Part shown: positions 24,556-32,773 of the stretch, in pieces | Layout: every line of letters begins with the position of its first letter | Numbering within the stretch: position 1 is the stretch's first letter | Assembly (NCBI GenBank): GCA_014762495.1 | Contig: JABURT010000092.1 | Location: 1-43,195 of the forward strand | Direction of reading: 5' to 3' | From: Gammaproteobacteria bacterium | GTDB taxonomy: Bacteria > Pseudomonadota > Gammaproteobacteria > Thiohalospirales > Thiohalospiraceae | DNA length: 43,195 bases | Made by a program: the position numbers and the translations under genes | The notes under the pieces: generated by a model | Databases searched by the model: none | What the model was told of the DNA's origin: nothing | What the model saw: the letters and a program-made list of their open reading frames with translations, nothing else

Positions 24556-24649
24556 ATGGCGTAATTTATAAAAGATTTTACCTTTTATGATTGCCGCTAA
24601 TGCGTGATTTGTCTGATCCTGTAAACAAGCTCAAATACAGAGGTTTGTC

Positions 24650-24943
24650 ATGGATAAGATCATCATTGAGGGCGTCACCGAAGAGGGCAAAACCTTTCGA
24701 CCTACTGCCTGGGCCGAGATGATCTCATCCAACCTCGCCAGTTTTGGCCGTGACCACCGTTTGCGTTACGACCGTGGCGTGCATCCCTGCATCATCAACG
24801 GCAACAAGTGTCTGGTCATCGCACGCGAGCTACAGGACAGTGACCCCAATGCCTACCAGTATGTTATGGAGTTCGCCGAGCAGAACGGTCTCAAGATACA
24901 GCGCGATAGACGTACCGGCGAGCGTGCACTGACCTATCCTTAA
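24650..24943 (+). CDS. DUF3579 family protein
   Basis: This 97-residue cytosolic protein matches DUF3579: IIIEGVTEEGKTFRPTAWAEMISS at the start, then a CLVIARELQDSDPNAYQYVMEFAEQNGLKI block in the second half. The family occurs in beta- and gammaproteobacteria and has no known activity. GAGG about 8 nt upstream supports ATG 24650. It is followed 47 nt later by a MazG-like gene and preceded by the palindrome at 24532. A possible -10 (TATAAA, 24567) suggests its own promoter. Confidence 0.85.
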   Translation: MDKIIIEGVTEEGKTFRPTAWAEMISSNLASFGRDHRLRYDRGVHPCIINGNKCLVIARELQDSDPNAYQYVMEFAEQNGLKIQRDRRTGERALTYP

Positions 24944-24990
24944 GTCTGCGGTACTTGCCGCGTTCTCTCATCATCGCCACAATAGCTGGC

Positions 24991-25341
24991 ATGGATGATT
25001 ACATAAACGATCTCAAACTTCGTCTACGTCAGTTCGCAAGGGAACGAGAGTGGGAGCAATTCCATGCCCCCAAAAACCTGAGCATGGCATTGAGCGTTGA
25101 GGCCTCGGAACTTCTCGAGCATTTCCAGTGGCTCAGTGAACAGCAATCATGCGAGCTGCCTGCCGACAAACTCAGTGAAGTCAGTCACGAGATGGCGGAC
25201 GTTTTTATCTATCTCATTCGCCTGGCAGATACGCTGGATGTCGATATTCTCAAGGCAGTGGAAGAGAAGATTGTCCTGAACGCCAGTAAGTATCCAGCTG
25301 ACAAGGTGCGTGGTAGCAGCAAGAAATACAACGAGTACTGA
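24991..25341 (+). CDS. MazG-like nucleotide pyrophosphohydrolase (RS21-C6/dCTPase type)
   Basis: This 116-residue protein has the all-alpha NTP pyrophosphohydrolase pattern. FHAPKNLSMALSVEASELLEHFQW supplies the E-x-x-E metal residues on the first helix pair, and HEMADVFIYLIRLADTLDVD supplies the E-x-x-D motif. These enzymes hydrolyse non-canonical or deoxycytidine nucleotides to monophosphates. The C-terminal KYPADKVRGSSKKYNEY is the family tail. ATG 24991 matches the usual start; an upstream in-frame TTG (24955) adds unrelated residues. Confidence 0.88.
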   Translation: MDDYINDLKLRLRQFAREREWEQFHAPKNLSMALSVEASELLEHFQWLSEQQSCELPADKLSEVSHEMADVFIYLIRLADTLDVDILKAVEEKIVLNASKYPADKVRGSSKKYNEY

Positions 25342-25353
25342 GCCCTTGTGATG

Positions 25354-25827
25354 CTATCTCTGGTTGCCAATGTGTTTGGACATGATCGTGGCGGGGTGGC
25401 CACGGTAGATGACGCATTCATGATGCGCCCATGCCAGGCCTCGATAAAAGTCCTCCGACTTCGGTGTGAATAGATAGAGTGTCTTGATGCCAATCGCCCT
25501 GGCCCGCTCTTCAGTGGCCTTGAGCAGCTGTTTACCGATCCCCTGGCCTCGATGCTCCTCTCTTACGTAGAGGCTGGCAATCCAGGGAGATAAATGGGGG
25601 TGTGTCTCCATATCGTTTTCCACCAGGCTGACGCTGCCGAGCAGTTCATCTTCGTCGTGCGCGACCAGGGTGAAGGGGACGCGATCGGTATTCAGGCGTT
25701 GGGTAATGGCTGCCTCCACGTCCTCTTGACTGCGCCCTGGATAGAGATAGCCCCATTCGCTTTGTGACCATCCCGCGAGGGTGGGTATGGCCTCGGGATG
25801 CTCGGCCAAAAATGTAATTTTTACCAT
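25354..25827 (-). CDS. GNAT family N-acetyltransferase
   Basis: This 157-residue protein has the GNAT acetyl-CoA-binding motif A, VREEHRGQGIGKQLLKATEERARAIG (Q/R-x-x-G-x-G/A at RGQGIG), and the preceding strand SPWIASLYV. The N-terminal VPFTLVAHDEDELLGSVSLVE segment is typical of small-molecule acetyltransferases. The substrate is unknown. It lies 30 nt downstream of slyD on the same strand and converges with the MazG-like gene. Confidence 0.87.
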   Translation of the reverse strand: MVKITFLAEHPEAIPTLAGWSQSEWGYLYPGRSQEDVEAAITQRLNTDRVPFTLVAHDEDELLGSVSLVENDMETHPHLSPWIASLYVREEHRGQGIGKQLLKATEERARAIGIKTLYLFTPKSEDFYRGLAWAHHECVIYRGHPATIMSKHIGNQR

Positions 25828-25857
25828 CGCAGTCGTTCACGGCACACGTCGAGCCAC

Positions 25858-26325
25858 TCAAGGGCTGGCGGCGCCGAGTTCCTCAGGGCGGGCATCGCGG
25901 ATGTTGTCGATGGTGATATGGAAGGTGATGATCTTGCCGGCATAGGGATGATTGGCATCAAAGGTGAGCTTTCCGTCCTCAATACGGGTAACCAGCATTT
26001 CCAGGCCCTCACCCAGCTCGTTTTCAAAGCGCATGCGGGCCCCGACATAGCGATGTTCCTGCGGCACGTTGTCGAGATCTTCGGTGAAGGTAAGCTCCGG
26101 ATCATGCGGACCAAATCCTTCTTCGGGGGCCAGCACCACCTCGACGACGTCGCCCATGCGCCTGCCCTCAAGGGCCGCCTCCACCTTGGGAAAGACCTGG
26201 CTGGTTGGACTGCCGTGAATGTATTCTAATGGAACGTCCGAGCGTTCTACGGTTTTGCCAGCCTCGTCGGTAATGCTGTAGATGAAGGATATCACCTTGT
26301 CTTTCTCGACCACTTTTTCACTCAT
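25858..26325 (-). CDS. slyD: FKBP-type peptidyl-prolyl isomerase, SlyD-like
   Basis: This 155-residue protein is a SlyD-type FKBP: an FKBP half (VISFIYSITDEAGKTVERS, PLEYIHGSP), the insert-in-flap domain (ALEGRRMGDVVEVVLAPEEGFGPHDPEL), then FDANHPYAGKIITFHITI. It has chaperone and prolyl isomerase roles in the cytosol. It lacks the His/Cys-rich metal-binding tail of E. coli SlyD. AGGA lies about 6 nt before the start at 26325; the frame continues 20 codons upstream, but the ribosome site fixes this start. It lies 60 nt downstream of dinB with a GNRA-loop hairpin between. Confidence 0.88.
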   Translation of the reverse strand: MSEKVVEKDKVISFIYSITDEAGKTVERSDVPLEYIHGSPTSQVFPKVEAALEGRRMGDVVEVVLAPEEGFGPHDPELTFTEDLDNVPQEHRYVGARMRFENELGEGLEMLVTRIEDGKLTFDANHPYAGKIITFHITIDNIRDARPEELGAASP

Positions 26326-26362
26326 GTAGGATTCCTGTGCATTGGTTTTGTCCGAGTCTAAC

Positions 26363-26382
26363 GCATGGCCTTTCGGCCATGC
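26363..26382 (-). other. stable hairpin between dinB and slyD
   Basis: GCATGGCC (26363-26370) and GGCCATGC (26375-26382) pair perfectly; on the minus-strand transcript the loop is GAAA, a stable GNRA tetraloop. No U-run follows, so it is more likely an RNA-processing or stability element, or a factor-dependent stop, than an intrinsic terminator. Confidence 0.4.
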
Positions 26383-26385
26383 CAC

Positions 26386-27558
26386 TTAGCCTTTCTCCTG
26401 GCCCGGCCTTCGCAGGCCTCGCGCCCTTTGCAGCACCGCGTCGCCAAAGCGTTCACGCAGGCTGTCATTAAGTTGATCCAGCTCAGAACCCGCGTCCGGT
26501 TCCATGAACAGGTCGTTTTGCGCGGGCATAGATTCATTGTCAAAGCCGTGCACCCCCATTCCGATCAGTCGTACCGGAGGCAGTGGGTGTTGCAGGCGCG
26601 TGTCGAACAGTTCCCGCACCGCCCGCCACAGGGTATCGGTTCGATCGGTGGACGAGGCCAGGCTCTGAGAACGGGTGAGGGTGGTGAAGTCCTGAAAACG
26701 TATCTTGAGCTGCACCGTGCGTCCCTGCAGACTATGTCGGCGCAGGCGCCAGGCTACCTGCTCGGTGAGCTGCAACAGGCTCGCCCTCAGTACCGAGGCA
26801 TCGATGATGTCCTCGGAGAAGGTGGTCTCGTGGGAGACCGACTTGGCCTCGCGTTCGGCCACCACGGGGCGTGCGTCGCGTCCGTGGGCCAGTTCCCACA
26901 GCTGCATGCCATGGCGTCCTAGGGCCCGCTGCAAGAGTTCCGCTTCACTCTCGCGAACGTCCCCTACCGTATAGATGCCAAGTCCGTGGAGGCGCTGCTG
27001 GGCTGCCTTGCCCACCCCCCAAAGGCGCGAGACGGGCAGCGGATCGAGAAAGCTCTGGACCTGCGCCTCTTCCACCACGACAAAGCCTCGTGGTTTTTCC
27101 AGGTCCGAGGCGATCTTGGCGAGAAACTTGTTAGGCGCCACGCCGACCGAGGCATGCAATTGCAGTTCGTCGAGAATCGCCCGCTGGATCTGGTGCGCGA
27201 TGCTCACTGCATCACCGAACAGACCCTCGCTGCCGCGTACATCAAGGAAGGCCTCGTCCAGCGAGAGGGGCTCAATGACCGGGGTGTAGCGTTGAAAGAT
27301 ATCGTGGATCTGCTGCGAGACGCCGATGTAGCGCTCCATGCGTACCGGTAGGAACACCCCCTCAGGACAGAGGCGTGCGGCAGTCACCGTGGGCATGGCG
27401 CTGTGGACGCCGTAGCGGCGGGCGACGTAGTTGGCGGCGGAGACCACGCCGCGGCCTTGTGGCGAACCGCCGACGATGACCGGCCTGTTCGCCAGCTCTG
27501 GACGGTCGCGCTCTTCCACCGAGGCGTAGAAGGCGTCCATGTCGACGTGGATGATCAT
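26386..27558 (-). CDS. dinB: DNA polymerase IV (Y-family)
   Basis: This 390-residue Y-family polymerase begins with IIHVDMDAFYASVEERDRPEL (metal aspartates D6 and D8). It has GVVSAANYVARRYGVHSAMP and EPLSLDEAFLDV, the second catalytic acid pair. A thumb with helix-hairpin-helix (LWGVGKAAQQRLHGLGI) and a little-finger domain (TFSEDI...QLKIRFQDFTTLTRS) follow. Pol IV performs error-prone lesion bypass. Its C-terminus is about 30 residues longer than E. coli DinB, ending in an Arg-rich RGLRRPGQ tail; a clamp-binding QNDLFM-like segment lies near 360. I see no clear LexA box in the 25 nt separating it from the upstream DUF2797 gene. Confidence 0.92.
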   Translation of the reverse strand: MIIHVDMDAFYASVEERDRPELANRPVIVGGSPQGRGVVSAANYVARRYGVHSAMPTVTAARLCPEGVFLPVRMERYIGVSQQIHDIFQRYTPVIEPLSLDEAFLDVRGSEGLFGDAVSIAHQIQRAILDELQLHASVGVAPNKFLAKIASDLEKPRGFVVVEEAQVQSFLDPLPVSRLWGVGKAAQQRLHGLGIYTVGDVRESEAELLQRALGRHGMQLWELAHGRDARPVVAEREAKSVSHETTFSEDIIDASVLRASLLQLTEQVAWRLRRHSLQGRTVQLKIRFQDFTTLTRSQSLASSTDRTDTLWRAVRELFDTRLQHPLPPVRLIGMGVHGFDNESMPAQNDLFMEPDAGSELDQLNDSLRERFGDAVLQRARGLRRPGQEKG

Positions 27559-27583
27559 GGCCTAACCTCCAGGGATTGTGCCA

Positions 27584-28411
27584 TCAGGTCTGCAGTTTGA
27601 TCTCGTAGCCGCCGAACTTGCGCATGTTGATGACGCCGTTATCGAAGATCAGGTACTGTCCCTTGATTCCCATGAGGGTGCCTTCTACCACGGGTTTCTT
27701 GTCGAAGTTGAAGGAGCTCACCTTCGTTGGGTACTCCAGTACAGGGTAGTTGATCTGCACCAATTCCTCCGCCGGCAGGAAGCTGGCGGCATCGTCGCCG
27801 CGTTCCTTGCGCAGGTCCTTGAGCTCCCCCTCGCACTCGGCGCTAAGGTGGTCGCGAGTGGCGGCCAGGTCCACCGCATCGGGCGACCCCTTGAGCATGG
27901 CGCGCCAGTCGGTGCGGTCATTGACGTGCTGCTTGAGGATCACCTCCACCAGCCCTGCCATGTGGCGATCTCGTGTGCGAAAGATGGGCAGGGCCTGGCT
28001 CGCTCCCTGATCCATCCAGCGTGTCGGGATCTGGCTGCCACGGGTGATCCCCACCTTGATACCCGATGAATTGGCCAGATAGACATAATGGTCCTGCATG
28101 CAATGGTCTCGGGCCCAGTCCGGTTCACGGCAGGTGCCTGCATCATAGTGGCACTGTTCTGGCTTGACGATACACATGTCGCACTGTGCCAGCGTGGTGA
28201 AACAGGGATAGCAATAGCCCTGGCTGAAACTCTTGGAGGTCTTGCGGCCGCAGTGGATGCAGTTAATGGCACCCTGATACTCTAGTTTGAGCGCCTGGCC
28301 CAGCAGTGGGTTCATGTCCACGTACTGTTCCCCCACGGGCAGACGGTACTCGACGGTATCTCCCAGCGCGGTGAGCATCTTGGCGATATTACCCTGGTAG
28401 GTGTAGGTCAT
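27584..28411 (-). CDS. DUF2797 zinc-binding protein
   Basis: This 275-residue protein matches DUF2797: GAINCIHCGRKTSKSFSQGYCYPCFTTLAQCDMCIVKPEQCHY carries a dense series of CxxC pairs that should bind zinc. VYLANSSGIKVGITR follows, which resembles a GIY-YIG-like or nucleotide-handling strand. The family's function is unknown; its T-x-x-KVGITR recalls the GIY-YIG fold of nucleases, but a catalytic residue is not evident. It lies directly upstream of dinB (25 nt) in the same direction and may be co-expressed with it. It is divergent from slyX. Confidence 0.82.
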   Translation of the reverse strand: MTYTYQGNIAKMLTALGDTVEYRLPVGEQYVDMNPLLGQALKLEYQGAINCIHCGRKTSKSFSQGYCYPCFTTLAQCDMCIVKPEQCHYDAGTCREPDWARDHCMQDHYVYLANSSGIKVGITRGSQIPTRWMDQGASQALPIFRTRDRHMAGLVEVILKQHVNDRTDWRAMLKGSPDAVDLAATRDHLSAECEGELKDLRKERGDDAASFLPAEELVQINYPVLEYPTKVSSFNFDKKPVVEGTLMGIKGQYLIFDNGVINMRKFGGYEIKLQT

Positions 28412-28485
28412 CTTATATTCACTTGTGGCAGGATCAATCCGTGGATCTTATCATTCGCGCAAGCTTGCTGAAACGAGGCATATCG

Positions 28486-28698
28486 ATGCAGGACATGAAC
28501 GAGAGAGTGGTGGAGCTGGAGACCCGTCTGGCCTTTCAGGACGATGTGGTCAATCAGTTGAACGAGGTCATCGCGGCGCAACGACTGGAACTGGATGAAC
28601 TGATGCTGCGGATGCGACGCCTGGAGGAACAGATGAAGCAGGCCCTGCCCTCCCTGATCAAGAGCGAGGCGGAGGAGACCCCGCCGCCACACTATTAG
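28486..28698 (+). CDS. slyX: SlyX family coiled-coil protein
   Basis: This 70-residue protein is SlyX: RVVELETRLAFQDDVVNQLNEVI is the conserved coiled coil, and it ends with the family's PPPHY. The function is unknown; SlyX is found in most gammaproteobacteria. ATG 28486 is supported by GAGG about 8 nt upstream. Its last 4 nt overlap the end of the convergent gene at 28695. Confidence 0.92.
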   Translation: MQDMNERVVELETRLAFQDDVVNQLNEVIAAQRLELDELMLRMRRLEEQMKQALPSLIKSEAEETPPPHY

Positions 28699-29216
28699 AA
28701 CAGTTCTACTTCCTGCTCTGATTCACGAGACGTCTTTGACAGCTGATGGGCCTCATCGAAGCTCTTGCCGTTGCGAATGGCCTCTAGGAAGACCGCATCC
28801 GACTGGATATGGCAGTTGCGAATGATCTGTTGCTGCAGGTCCAGCCATTGTGATTCGCTGTCGCGCTTGTCGGTGTCGTGTATAAGCTCGGACATGGACT
28901 GCAGGGCATTGGCGACGAATTCCAGTCGCTGGGTCAGGGTGTCATAGAATTGCATGCTCACAACCGCCGAATCGGTTTGCGCGGTGCAGAACTCAATGTC
29001 CTGATGAATGCTCGCCTGTTTGGCTTCATCTCCACAATCCCCAACCGCGTCGCGAACGGATTCCAGGTGTTGGGTAATGGCCCTGAATGAATCGGTGAGG
29101 CTGGTGATAGAGTCCTGTCCCTCATGCATGGAGAGCTGAATATGGGCGGTGGTCTGGCGCAGCATATCCGCGGTCTCACTTGCATAGTGCCAGTTTTTGT
29201 CACGTTCTGTCGTCAT
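28695..29216 (-). CDS. helical protein of unknown function, faintly CheZ-like
   Basis: This 173-residue soluble protein is helical throughout with long amphipathic segments (QLSMHEGQDSITSLTDSFRAITQHLESVRDAV, then SMQFYDTLTQRLEFVANALQSM). The FYDTLTQRL segment is faintly like the QDLTGQ region of CheZ, but the length and tail differ, and no flagellar genes are near. I cannot name a family. It overlaps the end of slyX by 4 nt and is divergent from the YecA gene, 146 nt away. Confidence 0.65.
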   Translation of the reverse strand: MTTERDKNWHYASETADMLRQTTAHIQLSMHEGQDSITSLTDSFRAITQHLESVRDAVGDCGDEAKQASIHQDIEFCTAQTDSAVVSMQFYDTLTQRLEFVANALQSMSELIHDTDKRDSESQWLDLQQQIIRNCHIQSDAVFLEAIRNGKSFDEAHQLSKTSRESEQEVELF

Positions 29217-29362
29217 GGCGGTGCTTCAATTACTGTCTTATCAATTCACTGTAACCTTATTTATAATGAAAGTAGTCCCCGGTGACAGGATTTTTACAGA
29301 CTTGTTACTGTTTTCATCAATATTCGGCCCCGGTCGAGTCGAATTCAAAGGAGTTTCCCCGA

Positions 29363-29920
29363 GTGCTAGCAGGTCTGAATGAACCGCAATGGGAAGAGAT
29401 GGGAGAATTTTTTCACGCCGAACAGACCCCCGACGAGGTCATGGACCTGTTCGAATTGCACGGATTTATGACGGCCCTGGCGATCTTGCCTGAGCCAAGT
29501 AGTCAGGATGCGTGGCTGGGCGCCGTAATGGGTGACAGTGGCGTCGAGCCCCCCGAGCGTATTCGGGAGTTAATGCAAACCATGCTGCAGGGCATTGCGA
29601 ATGAGCTGGATAGCGGCGACGGGGTCGAAATGCCGATGGAACTGCTACCGGATGACGAGGAGGAGGGTGAATTTTTACGCTCCTGGTGTCTGGGCTTTAT
29701 CGAGGGGCAAATGCTCAATGAGGAGCCGTGGTTCCAGCAAGATCCCGATCGGGTGGCCGGTTTGTGCCTGCCCATAGCGGCCTTCTCGGGTGCCGTGGAC
29801 GAGGAAGACCTGGGCGGTCTGCTCGCCGATGCGAGCCAGCGCGAACGCCTCGCGCAACAGATCCCTGACAGCCTTGATGAACTCTTTCTCCATTTTCGTG
29901 AGGAGCATACGAAACGGTGA
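29363..29920 (+). CDS. YecA/UPF0149 family protein
   Basis: This 185-residue protein has the UPF0149 pattern: DLFELHGFMTALAILPEP near residue 27, LRSWCLGFIEGQ in the middle and a conserved acidic C-terminal half. Members (YgfB, YecA) are small helical proteins; YgfB is a regulator in Pseudomonas. The usual SEC-C metal tail is absent. The GTG start at 29363 follows AAAGGAG; earlier in-frame starts have no ribosome site. Its stop overlaps the start of the lytic-transglycosylase gene by 4 nt (GTGA), so they are coupled. Confidence 0.8.
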   Translation: MLAGLNEPQWEEMGEFFHAEQTPDEVMDLFELHGFMTALAILPEPSSQDAWLGAVMGDSGVEPPERIRELMQTMLQGIANELDSGDGVEMPMELLPDDEEEGEFLRSWCLGFIEGQMLNEEPWFQQDPDRVAGLCLPIAAFSGAVDEEDLGGLLADASQRERLAQQIPDSLDELFLHFREEHTKR

Positions 29921-30528
29921 GAGGTATCAAGCCGGTACTACCGGTTCTCATGGTCTTGATCATAACCAGCGCCTGCAGCTCCATACCACCGCGCAACATG
30001 GATGATGCCTGCGCCATCTTTAAGGAGAAAGGGGGCTGGTATAAAAGCAGTGCCCGTTCGTTCAAGGCGCATGGTGTTCCCATCCACGTGCAACTGGCCA
30101 TCGTCCATCAGGAATCGCGATTCCGCGCCAAGGCGAGACCGCCGCGAAAGTGGATACTGGGGATCATTCCATGGTTTCGGCCTTCATCGGCCTACGGCTA
30201 TGCACAGGTCAAGGACGAAACCTGGCAGTGGTACCAGGACAAACGGGGCGGTGCCTTCGCCGACCGTGACGACTATGAGGATGCAGTGGACTTTATAGGA
30301 TGGTACGGGCGCATAACCTACGAACGGCTCGGAGTTTCGAAATGGGATGCCTACAATCAATATCTGGCCTATCATGAAGGACAGGGCGGTTTTAAACGCA
30401 AGACCTATTTGAAAAAACCTTGGCTGGTAGATGTCGCGCGCAAGGTCAAGACAAGGGCCTCGCGCTATCACACCCAGCTGTCACGATGCGAGGAGGATCT
30501 CAATAGTCCATGGTGGTGGCCGTTTTAG
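29917..30528 (+). CDS. lytic-transglycosylase-like (SLT domain) lipoprotein
   Basis: This 203-residue protein has a lipoprotein signal (ITSAC, Cys20) and a lysozyme-like SLT domain with the catalytic-type glutamate E66 in IVHQESRFRAKA. Then SSAYGYAQVKDETW and a tyrosine-rich YHEGQGGFKRK segment follow. Such enzymes cleave peptidoglycan glycan strands from the outer membrane side. An insertion (RPPRKWILGIIPWFRP) separates E66 from the GYAQ block, larger than in classical members. The start is GTG 29917, overlapping the YecA stop by 4 nt. Confidence 0.82.
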   Translation: MRGIKPVLPVLMVLIITSACSSIPPRNMDDACAIFKEKGGWYKSSARSFKAHGVPIHVQLAIVHQESRFRAKARPPRKWILGIIPWFRPSSAYGYAQVKDETWQWYQDKRGGAFADRDDYEDAVDFIGWYGRITYERLGVSKWDAYNQYLAYHEGQGGFKRKTYLKKPWLVDVARKVKTRASRYHTQLSRCEEDLNSPWWWPF

Positions 30529-30549
30529 CGAAGAATTCAAGGGATGCCC

Positions 30550-31665
30550 ATGGTCGCTGAAATGTCGGTGGTGCCGAGTCACTCGCCGATGGAACGCTAT
30601 CGGCGTGACCAGGAACACGGCTTCGAACATGACCCTGCCCAGGCCGTCGTAATCGATTATCTTCAGGGAATCTATTTTTCTCTGAAGCAACAGTCGGATT
30701 CACAACCCGGTTTTATCTCTCGACTGATTGGCAGAAAACAGGACCCGCTCAAGGGACTCTATCTGTGGGGAGGCGTTGGGCGTGGCAAGACCTACCTGGT
30801 CGATACCTTCTGTGAATCCCTCGACTTCGTGCCGCGACGTCGCATCCATTTTCACCACTTCATGCGCGACATACACGATCAGCTCAAAGAACTGCCCAAG
30901 AGCCCAAATCCCATGCCTATTATCGCCAACCGGCTAGCGGCAAAATACAAGGTGCTCATTCTGGATGAGTTCTTTGTCGACGATATCGCGGATGCCATGT
31001 TACTGGTTGGCCTGTTGCCGCCCCTGTTCGAAAGTGGCTTGGTGCTTGTGACGACCTCAAATATCCATCCTGATGAGCTATACAAGAACGGACTGCAGCG
31101 TCTCCACTTTATCAAGGCCATAGATGAGATTAAGGCCAATACCCATGTTGTGGAGCTTGTCGAAGGTGATGATTACCGCCTGAAAATGCTCAAGCGCAGT
31201 GGCACTTATCATGTCACCGACTCAAAGCAAGCCGGAGATAGAGTTCTACAGCAGCAGTTTATGGAGCTTGTGCCGGAACATGAACGGCTCTGTGAGCCGC
31301 TCATCATTAACAACCGTGAGATTCAGGCACGAGGACTATCGCCGGATATTGTCTGGTTTGATTTCCATGCCATATGCGAGACGCCGCGTTCCTCATCAGA
31401 TTATGTTGAAATCGCGCAGAGCTATCACACGGTTCTAATCGGCGCCGTGCCCATTATGAGTGAGGCGAAGGAGGATGTCGCCAAGCGGTTCATGCACCTT
31501 ATCGATGCCCTATATGACCATGGTGTGAAACTGATCCTCACCGCCGAGACGGAGGCGAACCGGCTCTATGAAGGCAAGTTAATCGCGACGGCATTTGCTC
31601 GCACCGTAAGTCGTTTACACGAAATGGGCAGCCAGGACTATTTGTCGCAACCTCATCGTGTCTAG
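30550..31665 (+). CDS. zapE: cell-division AAA-type ATPase ZapE
   Basis: This 371-residue AFG1/ZapE ATPase has Walker A GGVGRGKT (residues 74-81), Walker B LILDEFFVDD (D139, E140), the conserved HFHHFMRDIH segment, VTTSNIHPDELYKNGLQR and a C-terminal AFARTVSRLHEM. ZapE associates with FtsZ during division under stress or low oxygen. ATG 30550 is placed 6 nt after AAGGG; the ATG at 30544 abuts that site, so the longer form is less likely. It begins 21 nt after the lytic-transglycosylase gene, which fits a cell-wall and division theme. Its last 4 nt overlap the convergent gene. Confidence 0.9.
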   Translation: MVAEMSVVPSHSPMERYRRDQEHGFEHDPAQAVVIDYLQGIYFSLKQQSDSQPGFISRLIGRKQDPLKGLYLWGGVGRGKTYLVDTFCESLDFVPRRRIHFHHFMRDIHDQLKELPKSPNPMPIIANRLAAKYKVLILDEFFVDDIADAMLLVGLLPPLFESGLVLVTTSNIHPDELYKNGLQRLHFIKAIDEIKANTHVVELVEGDDYRLKMLKRSGTYHVTDSKQAGDRVLQQQFMELVPEHERLCEPLIINNREIQARGLSPDIVWFDFHAICETPRSSSDYVEIAQSYHTVLIGAVPIMSEAKEDVAKRFMHLIDALYDHGVKLILTAETEANRLYEGKLIATAFARTVSRLHEMGSQDYLSQPHRV

Positions 31666-32099
31666 TCCGCGTCAATTTTAAAGAACTGTGTATCGCCATA
31701 TTGATGACGTCCACGATGTAGCCGTTTGTAGTTGCGTAGCATGATGACGGTTTTGAGTAGGGCTGATGGGTTAATCTCGGGAATGTCATGCACAATGGTC
31801 ACAGGCAGCGGCTCAATGTCTCGCTCACTGATCTCGATGAACTGTTGCAGTTCTACGCAATCCCCAAGCTGATAACGGCCTGCATGGCATTCATGATGCA
31901 GATAGGCCTCGAAATTCATTAGCAATGCATCCCAGATGATCTCTCGACCTTCGAATGGTCCGAGAAACCAGAAGCGTGCCTGATCGGGGCGATTAGGTGT
32001 TTGCAGGAGGTATGCCTGATCACTGTTCTGCAGTTGCTTATGAAGTGAAATCAGGGAGGGATGGCCGGGAACGATCTCCCGGCCTTTGTGGTCAGTCAT
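31662..32099 (-). CDS. unknown 145-residue protein downstream of the RRM gene
   Basis: I do not recognise this protein. It is soluble, with no signal peptide. Visible features are an aromatic PNRPDQARFWFLGPFEGREIIWDAL segment, a His/Cys-containing AYLHHECHAGRYQLGDCVEL and a basic C-terminal NYKRLHRGRHQYGDTQFF. Its start overlaps the end of the RRM gene by 8 nt on the same strand, so the two are translationally coupled. It may therefore act with that protein, but this is by position only. Its end overlaps zapE by 4 nt. Confidence 0.7.
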   Translation of the reverse strand: MTDHKGREIVPGHPSLISLHKQLQNSDQAYLLQTPNRPDQARFWFLGPFEGREIIWDALLMNFEAYLHHECHAGRYQLGDCVELQQFIEISERDIEPLPVTIVHDIPEINPSALLKTVIMLRNYKRLHRGRHQYGDTQFFKIDAD

Positions 32100-32550
32100 T
32101 GTCGCTCTTGGGGCGATTGGCGGTATTGACCTTTAGGGTTCGACCAAAGAATTCCTGTCCATCGAGCTCCTTGATGGCAGCCTTGGCAGCGGAGCGCTCC
32201 ATTTCAACAAAGGCGAACCCTCGGGGTTTGCGTGTGAGGCGATCCTTCATGATGCGAACGGATTGTACCTGGCCATATTTGGAGAACAGTTCACGCAGGG
32301 CACTTTCGCTGGTCTTAAAGGCGATATTACCGACATAGAGGGTGGTGATGCGGATCTTGGCCTCGGTGAAGATGGAAGAAAGCAGTACCATCAACAATGC
32401 CCCGACGGCCAAACCGGCGGTGAAGATTGTATTGCTTGTGGTGTTACCGAGTCCAAGTGCGGGGTAGGCGATATGGCCGATGAAAGCCAGTACAGCGGCA
32501 AGCACAACACCTCTTGCCAGACTGGAGACAGTAGGAAAATAGATATTCAT
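32092..32550 (-). CDS. membrane-anchored RRM-type RNA-binding protein
   Basis: This 152-residue protein has two predicted membrane helices (residues about 13-35 and 41-60), then a complete RNA recognition motif (about 69-145). RNP2 is LYVGNI (71-76) and RNP1 is RGFAFVEM (110-117), with the aromatic residues needed for RNA stacking. Bacterial RRM proteins are usually short and soluble; two N-terminal helices would place this RRM at the inner face of the cytoplasmic membrane. AGGA lies about 10 nt upstream. The downstream unknown gene overlaps it by 8 nt. Confidence 0.85.
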   Translation of the reverse strand: MNIYFPTVSSLARGVVLAAVLAFIGHIAYPALGLGNTTSNTIFTAGLAVGALLMVLLSSIFTEAKIRITTLYVGNIAFKTSESALRELFSKYGQVQSVRIMKDRLTRKPRGFAFVEMERSAAKAAIKELDGQEFFGRTLKVNTANRPKSDND

Positions 32551-32773
32551 TACGAAGCGTTCCTATTTTTTTGTAGTTTAAAAAGAAAGCCCTCCGAATG
32601 CTCTGCACCTGCGCGTATATGAGAAAAGGACTGAATATGTCCTTAAAAAATAGGTCAGGCAAACGGTTCTAGCTGAAGCCATACACGATATCATACTTCC
32701 CGACTGCCGTGCATGGGCCCCACCTGCTCTGTGATACACTTCAACACGCACTTATCGCCGGGTTTTGTCTGTA

